Source of the DNA: Lutibacter sp.
Lineage (GTDB): Bacteria > Bacteroidota > Bacteroidia > Flavobacteriales > Flavobacteriaceae
NCBI GenBank assembly: GCA_003516285.1
Contig: DPCK01000084.1
Coordinates: 31,012-63,212 of the forward strand
Length of the DNA: 32,201 nucleotides
Direction of reading: 5' to 3'
This document shows positions 15,061 to 24,031 of this stretch, in pieces. Positions within the stretch are counted from its first letter, which is position 1. Each line of letters opens with the position of its first letter. The notes under the pieces were generated by a model, which did not search any database, had not been told where the DNA came from, and saw only the letters and a list, made by a program, of their open reading frames with translations. A program made the position numbers and the translations under genes.

Positions 15061-16108
15061 AAAAACAGATTTTTTTGAGAACACAGATAATTTTGCAAAA
15101 ACCGCAAATATTCCCTCGATTCAGATAATAACTTGCGATTTCGATTTTAAGCCAAAGATTTCTATTGTAATTCCTACATATAAACGGGTGGATCTTTTAA
15201 AAGAAGCCATTGATAGTGCGATTCACCAGATTGGTTACGAAAACTATGATATTTTAGTGGTCGATAATGACCCTGAAAGGTATTGTGATACAGAGGCCCT
15301 ATTGATGTCTTATAATTGCAGTCGTTTAATCTATTATAAAAATACTGAAAATATAGGCATGTTTGGTAATTGGAATCGATGTATTGAATTGGCTAGAGGG
15401 GAATGGACTTGTATGTTGCATGATGATGATAAACTTGAATCTAATTATTTGAGAGATTTATCAGAAATAATCGATAGTAAGTCCGATGCAGGATTTATTT
15501 CATGTCGGTTAAAGTTACTTAACCAAAATAAAGATGAGAATAAAAATTTTAAAAATAATATTTTAAGAAGCTTAAGGGTTTTTTCGGATAGTTTTTTGAA
15601 GGTTTCAAAAGTCAATAATAATGATTTTTTATTTGGTTTTAATGCTTATTTAGTTGGAAGTTGTTTCAAGAAAGAACTAGCTATTCAAATAGGAGGATTT
15701 AACGCAGACTACTTTCCTTCAGCAGATTACTATTTTGTTGTAAAATTCCAATATAACTTCAATAATGTGTACCATTTAAGAAAGAAGAATTATATTTATA
15801 GGATTTTAAATAACGAATCACTCAACTTAACTACTAGTCGTTTTTTCTTGATAAATGATTTTCATTTTCAGAATTTTTTAATAAAATACAATAGATTTAA
15901 AATCTCATTTTTATTATATTTTTTGAATAAGGAATATGTTATTAATCGCCTTCAAACCCAAAGGGATACATATAATGTTCAAGTGGAATTGGATTCAGTA
16001 CTTAAGGAATTAAAGATACCATTACATTATAAATCATTTTTGTATCAATATTTAGGAAAATTAATGTTAAAAATATTAACGGTTTATAGATTGTTGGTTA
16101 AATTCTAA
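15050..16108 (+). CDS. Family 2 glycosyltransferase
   Basis: A 352-residue GT2-type enzyme with an N-terminal extension of about 35 residues before the catalytic domain, which begins PKISIVIPTYKRVDLLKEAI. The metal-binding DxD-type motif is HDDDK at residues 124-128, after NIGMFGNWNRCIELARGEW. The domain ends near residue 240, and the rest has no feature that I recognise. It should add one sugar to the lipid-linked unit at the cytoplasmic face. Donor and linkage are unknown. The start overlaps the wzx stop; an ATG at 15057 is in another frame and is rejected. Confidence 0.9.
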   Translation: MVDEKTDFFENTDNFAKTANIPSIQIITCDFDFKPKISIVIPTYKRVDLLKEAIDSAIHQIGYENYDILVVDNDPERYCDTEALLMSYNCSRLIYYKNTENIGMFGNWNRCIELARGEWTCMLHDDDKLESNYLRDLSEIIDSKSDAGFISCRLKLLNQNKDENKNFKNNILRSLRVFSDSFLKVSKVNNNDFLFGFNAYLVGSCFKKELAIQIGGFNADYFPSADYYFVVKFQYNFNNVYHLRKKNYIYRILNNESLNLTTSRFFLINDFHFQNFLIKYNRFKISFLLYFLNKEYVINRLQTQRDTYNVQVELDSVLKELKIPLHYKSFLYQYLGKLMLKILTVYRLLVKF

Positions 16109-16176
16109 CTTTCCAATTTAATAACATTTTTTGTTGTTTTTAATCAGTATATTATAGTTCAATATACTTTTATAGT

Positions 16177-17373
16177 ATGAAAAAATTAGCGATAATTACA
16201 AATGGTACTTTACCTTTACCATCAACAAAAGGTGGTGCCGTTGAGAGTTTACTTCAAACATTTATAGATAAAAATGAAACTTCAAATGATTTTCAACTTG
16301 TTGTTTTTACAGTTTCACATAATAAAGCCATTGAATTATCTAAATCATATCAAAACACAAAATTTATTTTTATTAAGTCAGAATCAAGTTTGTTTAAATT
16401 AGGAAGAGGTATTCGTTTTATTGTAAATAAATTAAGAAAGAATTCTATAAAAAATCAATTTATACATGAAGTTTTAAAATTTAAAAATCAATTTGAAGGA
16501 GCTGATTTAATTTTAATCGAGAATAATATAACTTTTGTAAGTTATATTCGAAGAATTACAAAAAAACCATTAGGATTACATCTTCATAATGATTATTTAA
16601 ACATTGATAATGAAGCTGACTCAAAAAAAATCTTACAAAATTTAGATTTTGTTTTAGGTGTAAGTAAGTATATAAAAGATCGTGTAAAAGAAATTGCTCC
16701 AAAAAGTTGTAAGGTGGACTTCGTATATAATGGGATAAATCTTGATAGATTTGGAAATGTAAACCTTCAAATTGAAAAAAATAAATTTCGAGAAAATTAT
16801 AATATAAGTAAAGAAGAAATTGTAATTCTTTTTGCTGGCCGTTTACAGGAAACAAAAGGGATTAAATTATTAATGGAAGCTTTTATTGAAATAAATGATA
16901 AATATAACGCCAAATTACTTATTGTTGGGAGCTCAGGATTTGAAGACAGTAAAAAAAGTAGTTTTATAAAAGAACTTGAATTATTGAGTCATACGATACC
17001 AAATAAAATAGTTTTTACCGGCTATATTAAATATTCTCAAATACATATAATTTATGGGTTGGCTGATTTTGCAGTTTTACCTTCTTTATGTGAAGAGGCT
17101 TTAGGATTAACAGCTGTGGAGGCATTAGCTTCAGGATTACCTGTAATAGTCACAGATGCAGGAGGTATGCCAGAAACAGTGAGTGAAAAGTGTGGATTTA
17201 TCTTAAAGAGAGATTCCTTATTAAAACAAAATTTAGTAAAAAAGATGGAGCAACTTATTGTGAATAAAGACTTGAAAGAGACTATGGGAATTGAAGCAAA
17301 GAAAAGGGCATTGTTATTTAGCGATAAGAATTATTACAAATCACTTTCGGATTATTTAAAATCTGTAATTTAA
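16177..17373 (+). CDS. Family 4 glycosyltransferase
   Basis: A 398-residue GT-B glycosyltransferase. The N-terminal acceptor domain starts KKLAIITNGTLPLPSTKGGAV. The C-terminal donor domain begins near FAGRLQETKGIKLLMEAF at about residue 215 and carries the E-x7-E motif EALGLTAVE near residue 310. ASGLPVIVTDAGG follows as usual. It is extremely AT-rich, even compared with its neighbours. A weak hairpin (AGTATATT/AATATACT, 16146-16168) lies just upstream in a 68-base gap. The next gene overlaps its stop codon by one base. Confidence 0.9.
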   Translation: MKKLAIITNGTLPLPSTKGGAVESLLQTFIDKNETSNDFQLVVFTVSHNKAIELSKSYQNTKFIFIKSESSLFKLGRGIRFIVNKLRKNSIKNQFIHEVLKFKNQFEGADLILIENNITFVSYIRRITKKPLGLHLHNDYLNIDNEADSKKILQNLDFVLGVSKYIKDRVKEIAPKSCKVDFVYNGINLDRFGNVNLQIEKNKFRENYNISKEEIVILFAGRLQETKGIKLLMEAFIEINDKYNAKLLIVGSSGFEDSKKSSFIKELELLSHTIPNKIVFTGYIKYSQIHIIYGLADFAVLPSLCEEALGLTAVEALASGLPVIVTDAGGMPETVSEKCGFILKRDSLLKQNLVKKMEQLIVNKDLKETMGIEAKKRALLFSDKNYYKSLSDYLKSVI

Positions 17374-18554
17374 TGAATATTTTATTTGTTTATACTTCAG
17401 AAATAACTCCAGAAGATGGAGGAGTTCAAAGGGTTACTTCCTTTTTAGGATCATATTTTGAACAACAAAATAATGATGTTTATTATCTGTCATTCAAAAA
17501 GAGTAAAACGCCATCGAAAGTTAATTCTAAGCAGCATTTCTTGCCAGTTGAGAATGATTTGTACAATAAAAAAAACATTTCATTTTATTTTGATTTTGTA
17601 AAAATTAATAAAATTGATATAATTATCAACCAAGCAGCTTTAGGAGGCAATATGACTCGATTTTGTGCCTACGCCAAATCAACTTCGAAAGTTAAAATAA
17701 TATCGGTAATACATAATTCATTGTTGGGAAATATACTGAACTATACAAGTTCACATTCCAAACAGTTAAAAAAGATACCACTTCCTTTTTTGATGGATCT
17801 TTTGGAAACCAAATTTTTAAAGAACGTTCTTAATTTTTTATACGTAATAAAATATAAAAGAGCTTATAAATTTACTTGTGAAAACAGTGATAAAGTAGTG
17901 CTTTTATCAGAAGGATTCTATGAAGAATTAAGAAATTTTGTTCCCAATTATGACTCTAATAAAGTTTGTGCAATTCCTAATCCCTGTACTTTAAATGTTA
18001 CCAATTCTATTCCAAAGAAAATAAATGAAATATTATATGTAGGGAGAATTAACACATCTCAAAAAAAAGTGGATTTATTACTTAAAATTTGGGAGGGTAT
18101 TTACAAACAACATCAAAATTGGAATTTGTCAATTGTTGGGGATGGAGATGAGAGATTAGATTTGGAAAAACAAGTCTGCAAACTAGGATTAGAACGAATT
18201 AAATTTTGTGGTCTTCAAAATCCAATTCCTTTTTATGGACAATCAAAAATTTTATGTATGACTTCTGCATATGAAGGTTTTCCATTAGTTCTAGCAGAGG
18301 CTCAGGTTTTTGGCACAATACCAATTGCTTTTGATAGCTTTGCTTCAGTTCGAGATATTATTACAAATGAAGAAAATGGTTTTTTGATAGAACCATTTAG
18401 TTTACAAAAATACATAGATCGCCTTTCTGAATTAATGAATAATGAGGAGAAGATGAAAGAAATGGCTCTTAATTGCCAAAAATCAGTCGAGAAGTTTTCA
18501 ATAGAAGCTGTTGGCGAAGTGTGGATAGAATTGTTTCATAAATTACATAAATAA
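17373..18554 (+). CDS. Family 4 glycosyltransferase
   Basis: A 393-residue GT-B enzyme. The start shows the GGVQRVTSFLGSYF loop of the acceptor domain, the donor domain begins near EILYVGRINTSQKKVDLLL, and the E-x7-E motif EGFPLVLAE lies near residues 300-308. The start codon overlaps the upstream stop (TAATG), so the two GT4 genes are probably translationally coupled and act one after the other. It is AT-rich like its neighbours. Donor sugar unknown. Confidence 0.9.
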   Translation: MNILFVYTSEITPEDGGVQRVTSFLGSYFEQQNNDVYYLSFKKSKTPSKVNSKQHFLPVENDLYNKKNISFYFDFVKINKIDIIINQAALGGNMTRFCAYAKSTSKVKIISVIHNSLLGNILNYTSSHSKQLKKIPLPFLMDLLETKFLKNVLNFLYVIKYKRAYKFTCENSDKVVLLSEGFYEELRNFVPNYDSNKVCAIPNPCTLNVTNSIPKKINEILYVGRINTSQKKVDLLLKIWEGIYKQHQNWNLSIVGDGDERLDLEKQVCKLGLERIKFCGLQNPIPFYGQSKILCMTSAYEGFPLVLAEAQVFGTIPIAFDSFASVRDIITNEENGFLIEPFSLQKYIDRLSELMNNEEKMKEMALNCQKSVEKFSIEAVGEVWIELFHKLHK

Positions 18555-18556
18555 AA

Positions 18557-19807
18557 GTGCCTAAATTATCAGTTTCTAAAATAAATTATTTTTTCACCAA
18601 CCTAAATCTTATTATAATTTTGGTTGGATACCCATTGTTTACTTCAATATTTATTCCTTTAATTGGAAATGTGGAAGGCTCGTCACAAATAGTGACTATC
18701 CCATTCCGAATTTTTTCTTTAGGTCTTACATTAATAGCATTATTATTAAATATTAAAAGTTCAATAAAATTTCCAATAGCACTTAAATTATTTATCTTCT
18801 TTTGGTTTCTCCTTCTGATAAGAATGTTTTATGATTTAGAAGTAAGAATAGATTATTTTATTTTTGATGCCGACAAACAAAGAGTTTGGTTAATTGCGAT
18901 TTTTGTTTGTTTTATACCCATGATTTCATTAATAAAAAGCTTTAAAGCGATTGACTTTAATTTTTGCTTAAAATATGTATATTCATCGGTAATTATAATT
19001 CTCTTAATTTCCTTTTTTTATTCTTTAAAAGGTGCGGAGATAAATGAAAGAGCCTCCGGAAATATAGCTTTTGACACCATTAGTTTTGGGCAATTTGCTG
19101 TTTTGGCTGTAATTATTTCAATTTATAAGTTCTTGACAGACAAAGTTAGTAATCATTTAATAAAAATCGGTTATTTGTTAACGGCAATTCTAGGGATATT
19201 CATCGCTCTAAAATCTGGAAGTAGAGGTCCATTAGTGGCTCTTTTTGGTGTTTTAATTTTTTGGTATAGTTTTAAATTTAAAAATAATTTAAAAGTTTAT
19301 CTATTTTTTGGCGTATCAATTTTAATTACATTTTTATCATTTAATCTTATCCTTTACATTATAGGTTTAATTTCACCTATAACAGCTTTTAGGATAAAAG
19401 AAGGCTTGAGTGGTGATGATATGTCGGTAATTGCCAGGCAAGAATCGTATGAGTGGTTTCTTAACACCATAATTGAAAATCCGCTAATTGGAAGTCAATT
19501 TGCAAGATTAGAAAATGGGCAATATCCTGGTTATGCTCATAATATTTTATTAGATATTTTACTGGGATTTGGAATTATCGGATTGTTACTCTTCCTATAT
19601 GTAATTAAAAAGGCTATAAGAAATATTAGGATAAACTTCATTTTAAATCGCCATTATTGGATAGGGTTAATTATGCTTCAATCATTTATCTTATCATTAA
19701 CATCAGGCGCCTATTATTCTAATCCAATTCTTAATTGTAGCATTGTGTTAACACTACTTATCTCCTATAATACGGGTTTAAAAAAGGGTGAAATTTTAAA
19801 TAAATAA
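18557..19807 (+). CDS. wzy: Wzy-type O-antigen polymerase
   Basis: A 416-residue integral membrane protein with about 10-12 predicted helices and one longer periplasmic loop. It carries the Wzy_C signatures SGSRGPLVALFG (near residue 220) and GYAHNILLDILLGFGIIG (near 325). It would join exported repeat units in the periplasm. An O-antigen ligase of the same superfamily is possible, but the place in the cluster favours polymerase. The start appears to be GTG, two bases after the upstream stop, since no ATG lies near the expected N-terminus. Confidence 0.87.
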   Translation: MPKLSVSKINYFFTNLNLIIILVGYPLFTSIFIPLIGNVEGSSQIVTIPFRIFSLGLTLIALLLNIKSSIKFPIALKLFIFFWFLLLIRMFYDLEVRIDYFIFDADKQRVWLIAIFVCFIPMISLIKSFKAIDFNFCLKYVYSSVIIILLISFFYSLKGAEINERASGNIAFDTISFGQFAVLAVIISIYKFLTDKVSNHLIKIGYLLTAILGIFIALKSGSRGPLVALFGVLIFWYSFKFKNNLKVYLFFGVSILITFLSFNLILYIIGLISPITAFRIKEGLSGDDMSVIARQESYEWFLNTIIENPLIGSQFARLENGQYPGYAHNILLDILLGFGIIGLLLFLYVIKKAIRNIRINFILNRHYWIGLIMLQSFILSLTSGAYYSNPILNCSIVLTLLISYNTGLKKGEILNK

Positions 19808-19812
19808 AAAAT

Positions 19813-21012
19813 ATGAAAGCAGTTTTTATGGGTTTAGGCTATATTGGCTTACCAACAGCGGCAGTTGCCGCAAGCAAAGGAATACAAGTGGTAGGAGTGG
19901 ATGTGAATCCTGAGGTGGTAAATACAATAAATAGAGGTGAAATACATATTGTTGAGCCAGATTTGGACAAAGTGGTGAAACAAGTGGTGGAAAATGGATT
20001 TCTAAAGGCGGCTTTAAAACCCGAAGAAGCAGATGCGTTTTTTATTGTGGTGCCTACTCCTTTTAAACAAAATCACAGGGCAGATATATCTTATGTAGAA
20101 TCTGCCACGAGAATGGTGATTCCTTTTTTAAAAGAAGGGAATCTTTTTGTGATAGAATCTACATCACCCGTAATGACTACTGAGAAAATGGCAGGGGTCA
20201 TCTTTAAAGAGCGCCCGGAACTTGAAAATAAAATATTTATAGCCTATTGCCCTGAGCGTGTGCTTCCAGGAAATGTATTGTTTGAATTGGAAAACAATGA
20301 CAGGGTTATTGGTGGCTTAAATCAAGAATCTTCTGATAGGGCAGCAGAATTTTATGCAAAATTTGTTAAAGGTCAATTACACAAAACAAATGCGCGCACA
20401 GCCGAGATGTGCAAGTTAACAGAAAATTCTTCTAGAGATGCGCAAATTGCTTTTGCAAATGAGCTATCCATGATTTGTGATACTGCGGGTATAAATGTTT
20501 GGAATTTAATTGAGTTAGCAAACAAACACCCGCGTGTAAATATTTTACAGCCTGGTTGTGGTGTTGGTGGTCACTGTATTGCAGTAGATCCCTGGTTTAT
20601 AGTTTCTGATTTTCCGGAGCAGGCGAATATCATTAAAAGAGCCCGGGAAACGAATGATTACAAAGCAGATTGGTGTTCAAATCGTGTGATTGAAGCTTCT
20701 AAGGCATTTACAATTACAACAAATAGGGAGCCGGTTGTTGCCTGTATGGGATTGGCTTTTAAACCAAACATTGACGATCTGCGCGAATCTCCTGCAAAAT
20801 ATATTACTTCTCGTATAATCTCTGAGTCCAGAGCAGATGTGCTGGTTGTTGAACCAAATGTTGTAAGTCATAAAAGTTTTAATTTAACAAATTATACAGA
20901 AGCTTATGCAAAAGCTGATATTATCGTGTGGCTGGTAAATCATAAAGAATTTTTATCGATGCCAGTTGATAACAATAAAATAGAATTAGATTTTTGTGGC
21001 GTTAGAAAATAA
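19813..21012 (+). CDS. wecC: UDP-N-acetyl-D-mannosamine dehydrogenase
   Basis: Oxidises UDP-ManNAc to UDP-ManNAcA with two NAD+. The 399-residue UDP-sugar dehydrogenase has GLGYIGLPTAA at residues 7-17, KLTENSSRDAQIAFANELS near 201-219 and the catalytic C255 in GVGGHCIAVDP. The GGHC motif and the TEN(S) segment are typical of WecC-type enzymes rather than Ugd. The 2-epimerase that makes its substrate is the next gene, and the pair overlaps in frame extensions. Base composition is less AT-rich than the preceding genes, as expected for a widely conserved module. Confidence 0.95.
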   Translation: MKAVFMGLGYIGLPTAAVAASKGIQVVGVDVNPEVVNTINRGEIHIVEPDLDKVVKQVVENGFLKAALKPEEADAFFIVVPTPFKQNHRADISYVESATRMVIPFLKEGNLFVIESTSPVMTTEKMAGVIFKERPELENKIFIAYCPERVLPGNVLFELENNDRVIGGLNQESSDRAAEFYAKFVKGQLHKTNARTAEMCKLTENSSRDAQIAFANELSMICDTAGINVWNLIELANKHPRVNILQPGCGVGGHCIAVDPWFIVSDFPEQANIIKRARETNDYKADWCSNRVIEASKAFTITTNREPVVACMGLAFKPNIDDLRESPAKYITSRIISESRADVLVVEPNVVSHKSFNLTNYTEAYAKADIIVWLVNHKEFLSMPVDNNKIELDFCGVRK

Positions 21013-21016
21013 AGAT

Positions 21017-22162
21017 ATGAAAAAAGTAATGTTAGTGTTTGGAACACGCCCTGAGGCTATTAAAATGGCACCGCTTGTTAAGGAATTTCAAAAATACCCT
21101 AATCAGTTTCAAACTATTGTTTGTGTAACGGGGCAGCATCGTGAAATGTTAGATCAGGTATTAGACTTATTTGAAATAAAACCTGATTATGATTTAAACA
21201 TCATGAAACAAGGGCAGGATTTATATGATGTAATGGCTCGTGTACTAGTTGGAATGCGAGATGTACTAACAACTGCAAAACCTGATATTGTATTGGTTCA
21301 TGGCGATACCACAACTTCAACAGCCTCCGCATTGGCTGCTTTTTATCAGCAAATACCTGTAGGTCATGTAGAAGCAGGGTTGCGAACACATAATGTGTAT
21401 AGTCCTTGGCCGGAAGAAATGAATCGTTTGTTAACGGCACGGCTTGCAAACTATCATTTTTCTCCAACCACTTTAAGTAAAAATAATTTGCTTGCAGAAG
21501 GTATCTCAGAAGATAAAATTATCGTGACTGGAAATACAGTGATTGATGCACTTTATTTGGTCGTTGCAAAAATGAAGGCTGATAAAAACAGAAACATTGA
21601 AGTTCAGTTAATCATCCAAAATTTGGGCTATAATATCGATCGATTAAAAAACAAGAAACGATTGGTGTTAATAACTGGCCATCGAAGAGAGAATTTTGGA
21701 GAAGGATTTATCAATATATGTTCCGCTATAAAAACATTGTCAGAAAGATATCCTGAAGTAGATTTCGTTTATCCAATGCATCTGAATCCCAATGTCAGGA
21801 AACCAATTCAAGAAGTTTTTGGTGATGGATATTTATCAAATATGTTTTTTATAGAGCCATTGGAATACCTTTCCTTTGTTTATTTACTGGATAAAGCTAC
21901 TGTTGTTTTAACAGATAGTGGAGGAATTCAGGAGGAAGCGCCTGGGCTTGGAAAACCGGTTTTGGTGATGCGCAATACAACGGAACGCCCTGAAGCTGTT
22001 GATGCAGGCACTGTGAAATTGGTTGGTACGGATTATGACAAAATCGTTTTGGAAGTTGCTCATTTATTAGACGATGCAGATTATTATAACTCAATGAGCA
22101 AAGCAATGAATCCTTATGGTGATGGTAAGGCTTGTGAGAAAATAGTTTCTAAATTTTTTTAG
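21017..22162 (+). CDS. wecB: UDP-N-acetylglucosamine 2-epimerase
   Basis: Interconverts UDP-GlcNAc and UDP-ManNAc, feeding WecC at 19813. The non-hydrolysing type is shown by GTRPEAIK at residues 9-16, HGDTTT at 95-100, EAGLRTHNVYSPWPEE at 119-134 and the UDP-binding TDSGGIQEEAP near 286-296. The length of 381 residues is normal. The ATG at 21017 gives the standard N-terminus MKKVMLVFGTRPE; an in-frame GTG at 20996 would extend it into wecC without purpose. Confidence 0.95.
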   Translation: MKKVMLVFGTRPEAIKMAPLVKEFQKYPNQFQTIVCVTGQHREMLDQVLDLFEIKPDYDLNIMKQGQDLYDVMARVLVGMRDVLTTAKPDIVLVHGDTTTSTASALAAFYQQIPVGHVEAGLRTHNVYSPWPEEMNRLLTARLANYHFSPTTLSKNNLLAEGISEDKIIVTGNTVIDALYLVVAKMKADKNRNIEVQLIIQNLGYNIDRLKNKKRLVLITGHRRENFGEGFINICSAIKTLSERYPEVDFVYPMHLNPNVRKPIQEVFGDGYLSNMFFIEPLEYLSFVYLLDKATVVLTDSGGIQEEAPGLGKPVLVMRNTTERPEAVDAGTVKLVGTDYDKIVLEVAHLLDDADYYNSMSKAMNPYGDGKACEKIVSKFF

Positions 22163-22165
22163 GTT

Positions 22166-23251
22166 ATGGAAGAAGATTTCGAAAAGAAAAAAGTACTGAT
22201 TCTTTACAATAATTTGTTTCATTATAGAATTCCAATTTTTAATTTACTGGCAGTTAAATGTGAATTAACTGTTGCTTTTTCAATTGGATCTAACACAAAG
22301 GAAGCTATTAAATTCAAAGTTAAAGAATTGCCTATATTAAAATTTAATAGATTTGTTATTCATAAGGATAATATTTACAAATTATGTCAGAATTATGATG
22401 TTGTAATTGCCTATGGGGATATTGCATGGTTAAAATTAAGTACATTACCATTTTATAAAAAAAGAAATTTTAAAATTATTTTTTGGTCACCTGGTGTCTC
22501 TGCTTCCTATGATAAAAAATTTGATACTGTTACGAAGTGGGATTCAATAAGAGATTTTTTTTATAAGAAGGCAGATGCATTAATCTTTTATACTGATTAC
22601 CCAATAAGTAAATATATTTCGCGCGGTTTTAATGAAGAAAAATTATATGTTGCACCAAATACTGTAGAGGTCTGTGATAATTTTGAAAATAAAAATATCA
22701 TGAAAGATAGTATTCTATTTATTGGTACTTTATATATGCAAAAAGGTATTTTAACTTTATTGGAGAATTATAAATATGCATATGATATTAACCCAAATCT
22801 ATTACCTCTCAATATAATTGGTGGAGGCGTTGAGTTAGATAAGGTTAATAATTGGATTATTGAAAATAGATTGGTAAATAAGATTTTTCTTTTAGGTCCA
22901 ATATTTAATATTTTTGAGAAAGCGCAATATTTTAGTAAAGCTTTTGCATGCATTTCCCCAGTACAAGCTGGCTTATCTGTGTTAGAAAGTATGGGATATG
23001 GTGTTGCGTTTATTACAATGAATGATGCAATAACTGGAGGAGAACGATTGAATATTCAAAATGGAATAAATGGTATACTTTTAGATGATACAGCACAGTT
23101 GAAGGATGTTATTTTAGATATTACAAACAATTCAGAAAAGTATTTGTTAATGGGTGAAAATGCATTAAAGTATTATAATAATAGTCATAAACCAGAAGAT
23201 ATGGCAAATGGACTCTTCAAGGCAGTAGAGTTTGTTCTAAATAATAATTAA
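22166..23251 (+). CDS. GT4-like glycosyltransferase of an unusual subfamily
   Basis: A 361-residue GT-B-type protein. The N-terminal domain begins KVLILYNNLFHYRIPIFNLL, as in GT4 enzymes that act on lipid-linked oligosaccharides. The donor domain starts at SILFIGTLYMQKGILTLL. In place of the usual E-x7-E it has PVQAGLSVLESMGYG: the second Glu is kept and the first is absent. I recall related GT4 subfamilies that also lack it, so activity is still likely. It is AT-rich and starts three bases after wecB. Confidence 0.82.
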   Translation: MEEDFEKKKVLILYNNLFHYRIPIFNLLAVKCELTVAFSIGSNTKEAIKFKVKELPILKFNRFVIHKDNIYKLCQNYDVVIAYGDIAWLKLSTLPFYKKRNFKIIFWSPGVSASYDKKFDTVTKWDSIRDFFYKKADALIFYTDYPISKYISRGFNEEKLYVAPNTVEVCDNFENKNIMKDSILFIGTLYMQKGILTLLENYKYAYDINPNLLPLNIIGGGVELDKVNNWIIENRLVNKIFLLGPIFNIFEKAQYFSKAFACISPVQAGLSVLESMGYGVAFITMNDAITGGERLNIQNGINGILLDDTAQLKDVILDITNNSEKYLLMGENALKYYNNSHKPEDMANGLFKAVEFVLNNN

Positions 23252-23309
23252 AAAAATCTAAGCTATTTAAAATATTTTATTACTGAAAGAATAGTAAATA
23301 TAATTAAGA

Positions 23310-23342
23310 TTGACGCACTTTCCCTAATAATAAATATGTTTA
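23310..23342 (+). promoter_or_regulatory. Possible internal promoter before the acetyltransferase gene
   Basis: TTG at 23310-23312, a 22-base spacer and TATGTTTA at 23335-23342, which matches seven of eight bases of TAnnTTTG. It lies in a 120-base gap, one of the larger ones in the block, and would give a leader of about 22 bases before the ATG at 23372. Confidence 0.3.
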
Positions 23343-23371
23343 TCGATAATTCTTCAAAATAAAAAAAATAT

Positions 23372-24031
23372 ATGAAAAAGTATCTTTTAGGTTTTCTACT
23401 TCACCTGTTTAATTTTCGGATATCAAAATTAGCATTTATTGATAATATATCAGTTATTAATAAAAAAGCCAAAATTTATATGGGAAGTCAAATATTTAAA
23501 TCGACAATAGGTCCTTATACATATGTTTCTCCAAAATCTTCAATTGTTCACACCAATATTGGTGCTTTCTGCTCAATTGCTCAAAATGTTAAGATTGGTT
23601 TAGGCAATCATAATAAAAAAGCGATATCCACTTCTCCTATTTTTTCTTCAAAAATAAATGCTTTAGGTATTTCTTGGATAAAGCAAAGTAGTTTTGAAGA
23701 ATTTAAAACTGCAAATATTGGAAATGATGTCTGGATAGGTGCGGGCGCGATGTTAATGGGGGGTATTACAATTGGACATGGAGCAATTATTGGTGCAGGT
23801 TCAATTGTTACTAAAGACATTCCTAATTATGCAATTGCAGCGGGTGTACCTGCTAAGATTATAAAGTATAGGTTTAATGAAAAGCAAATAGAATTTTTAC
23901 TCAAGATTGAGTGGTGGAACTGGCCAATTGATATTATCAAAAAAAATATTTATTTATTTGAGAATGTTGAATTTGACCAAAGCAACTTAGAATTGATTTT
24001 TGTTAATATTAATAAGGATTTAGATGAATAA
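23372..24031 (+). CDS. Left-handed beta-helix O-acetyltransferase (CatB/Vat type)
   Basis: A 219-residue hexapeptide-repeat acyltransferase. Repeats run from about residue 45 to 165. GLGNHNKKAISTSPIF holds the likely catalytic histidine and the loop typical of the xenobiotic-acetyltransferase branch. IGNDVWIGAGAMLMGG and YAIAAGVPAKIIKYRF form the acetyl-CoA-binding coils. In this setting it more likely O-acetylates a sugar of the repeat unit than an antibiotic. Its end overlaps the next gene by eight bases. Confidence 0.88.
   Translation: MKKYLLGFLLHLFNFRISKLAFIDNISVINKKAKIYMGSQIFKSTIGPYTYVSPKSSIVHTNIGAFCSIAQNVKIGLGNHNKKAISTSPIFSSKINALGISWIKQSSFEEFKTANIGNDVWIGAGAMLMGGITIGHGAIIGAGSIVTKDIPNYAIAAGVPAKIIKYRFNEKQIEFLLKIEWWNWPIDIIKKNIYLFENVEFDQSNLELIFVNINKDLDE

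Noticed and set aside
23372..24031. Antibiotic (streptogramin/chloramphenicol) acetyltransferase
   Set aside because: The fold branch matches, but the gene overlaps a glycosyltransferase gene in a polysaccharide operon, so sugar O-acetylation is more likely.
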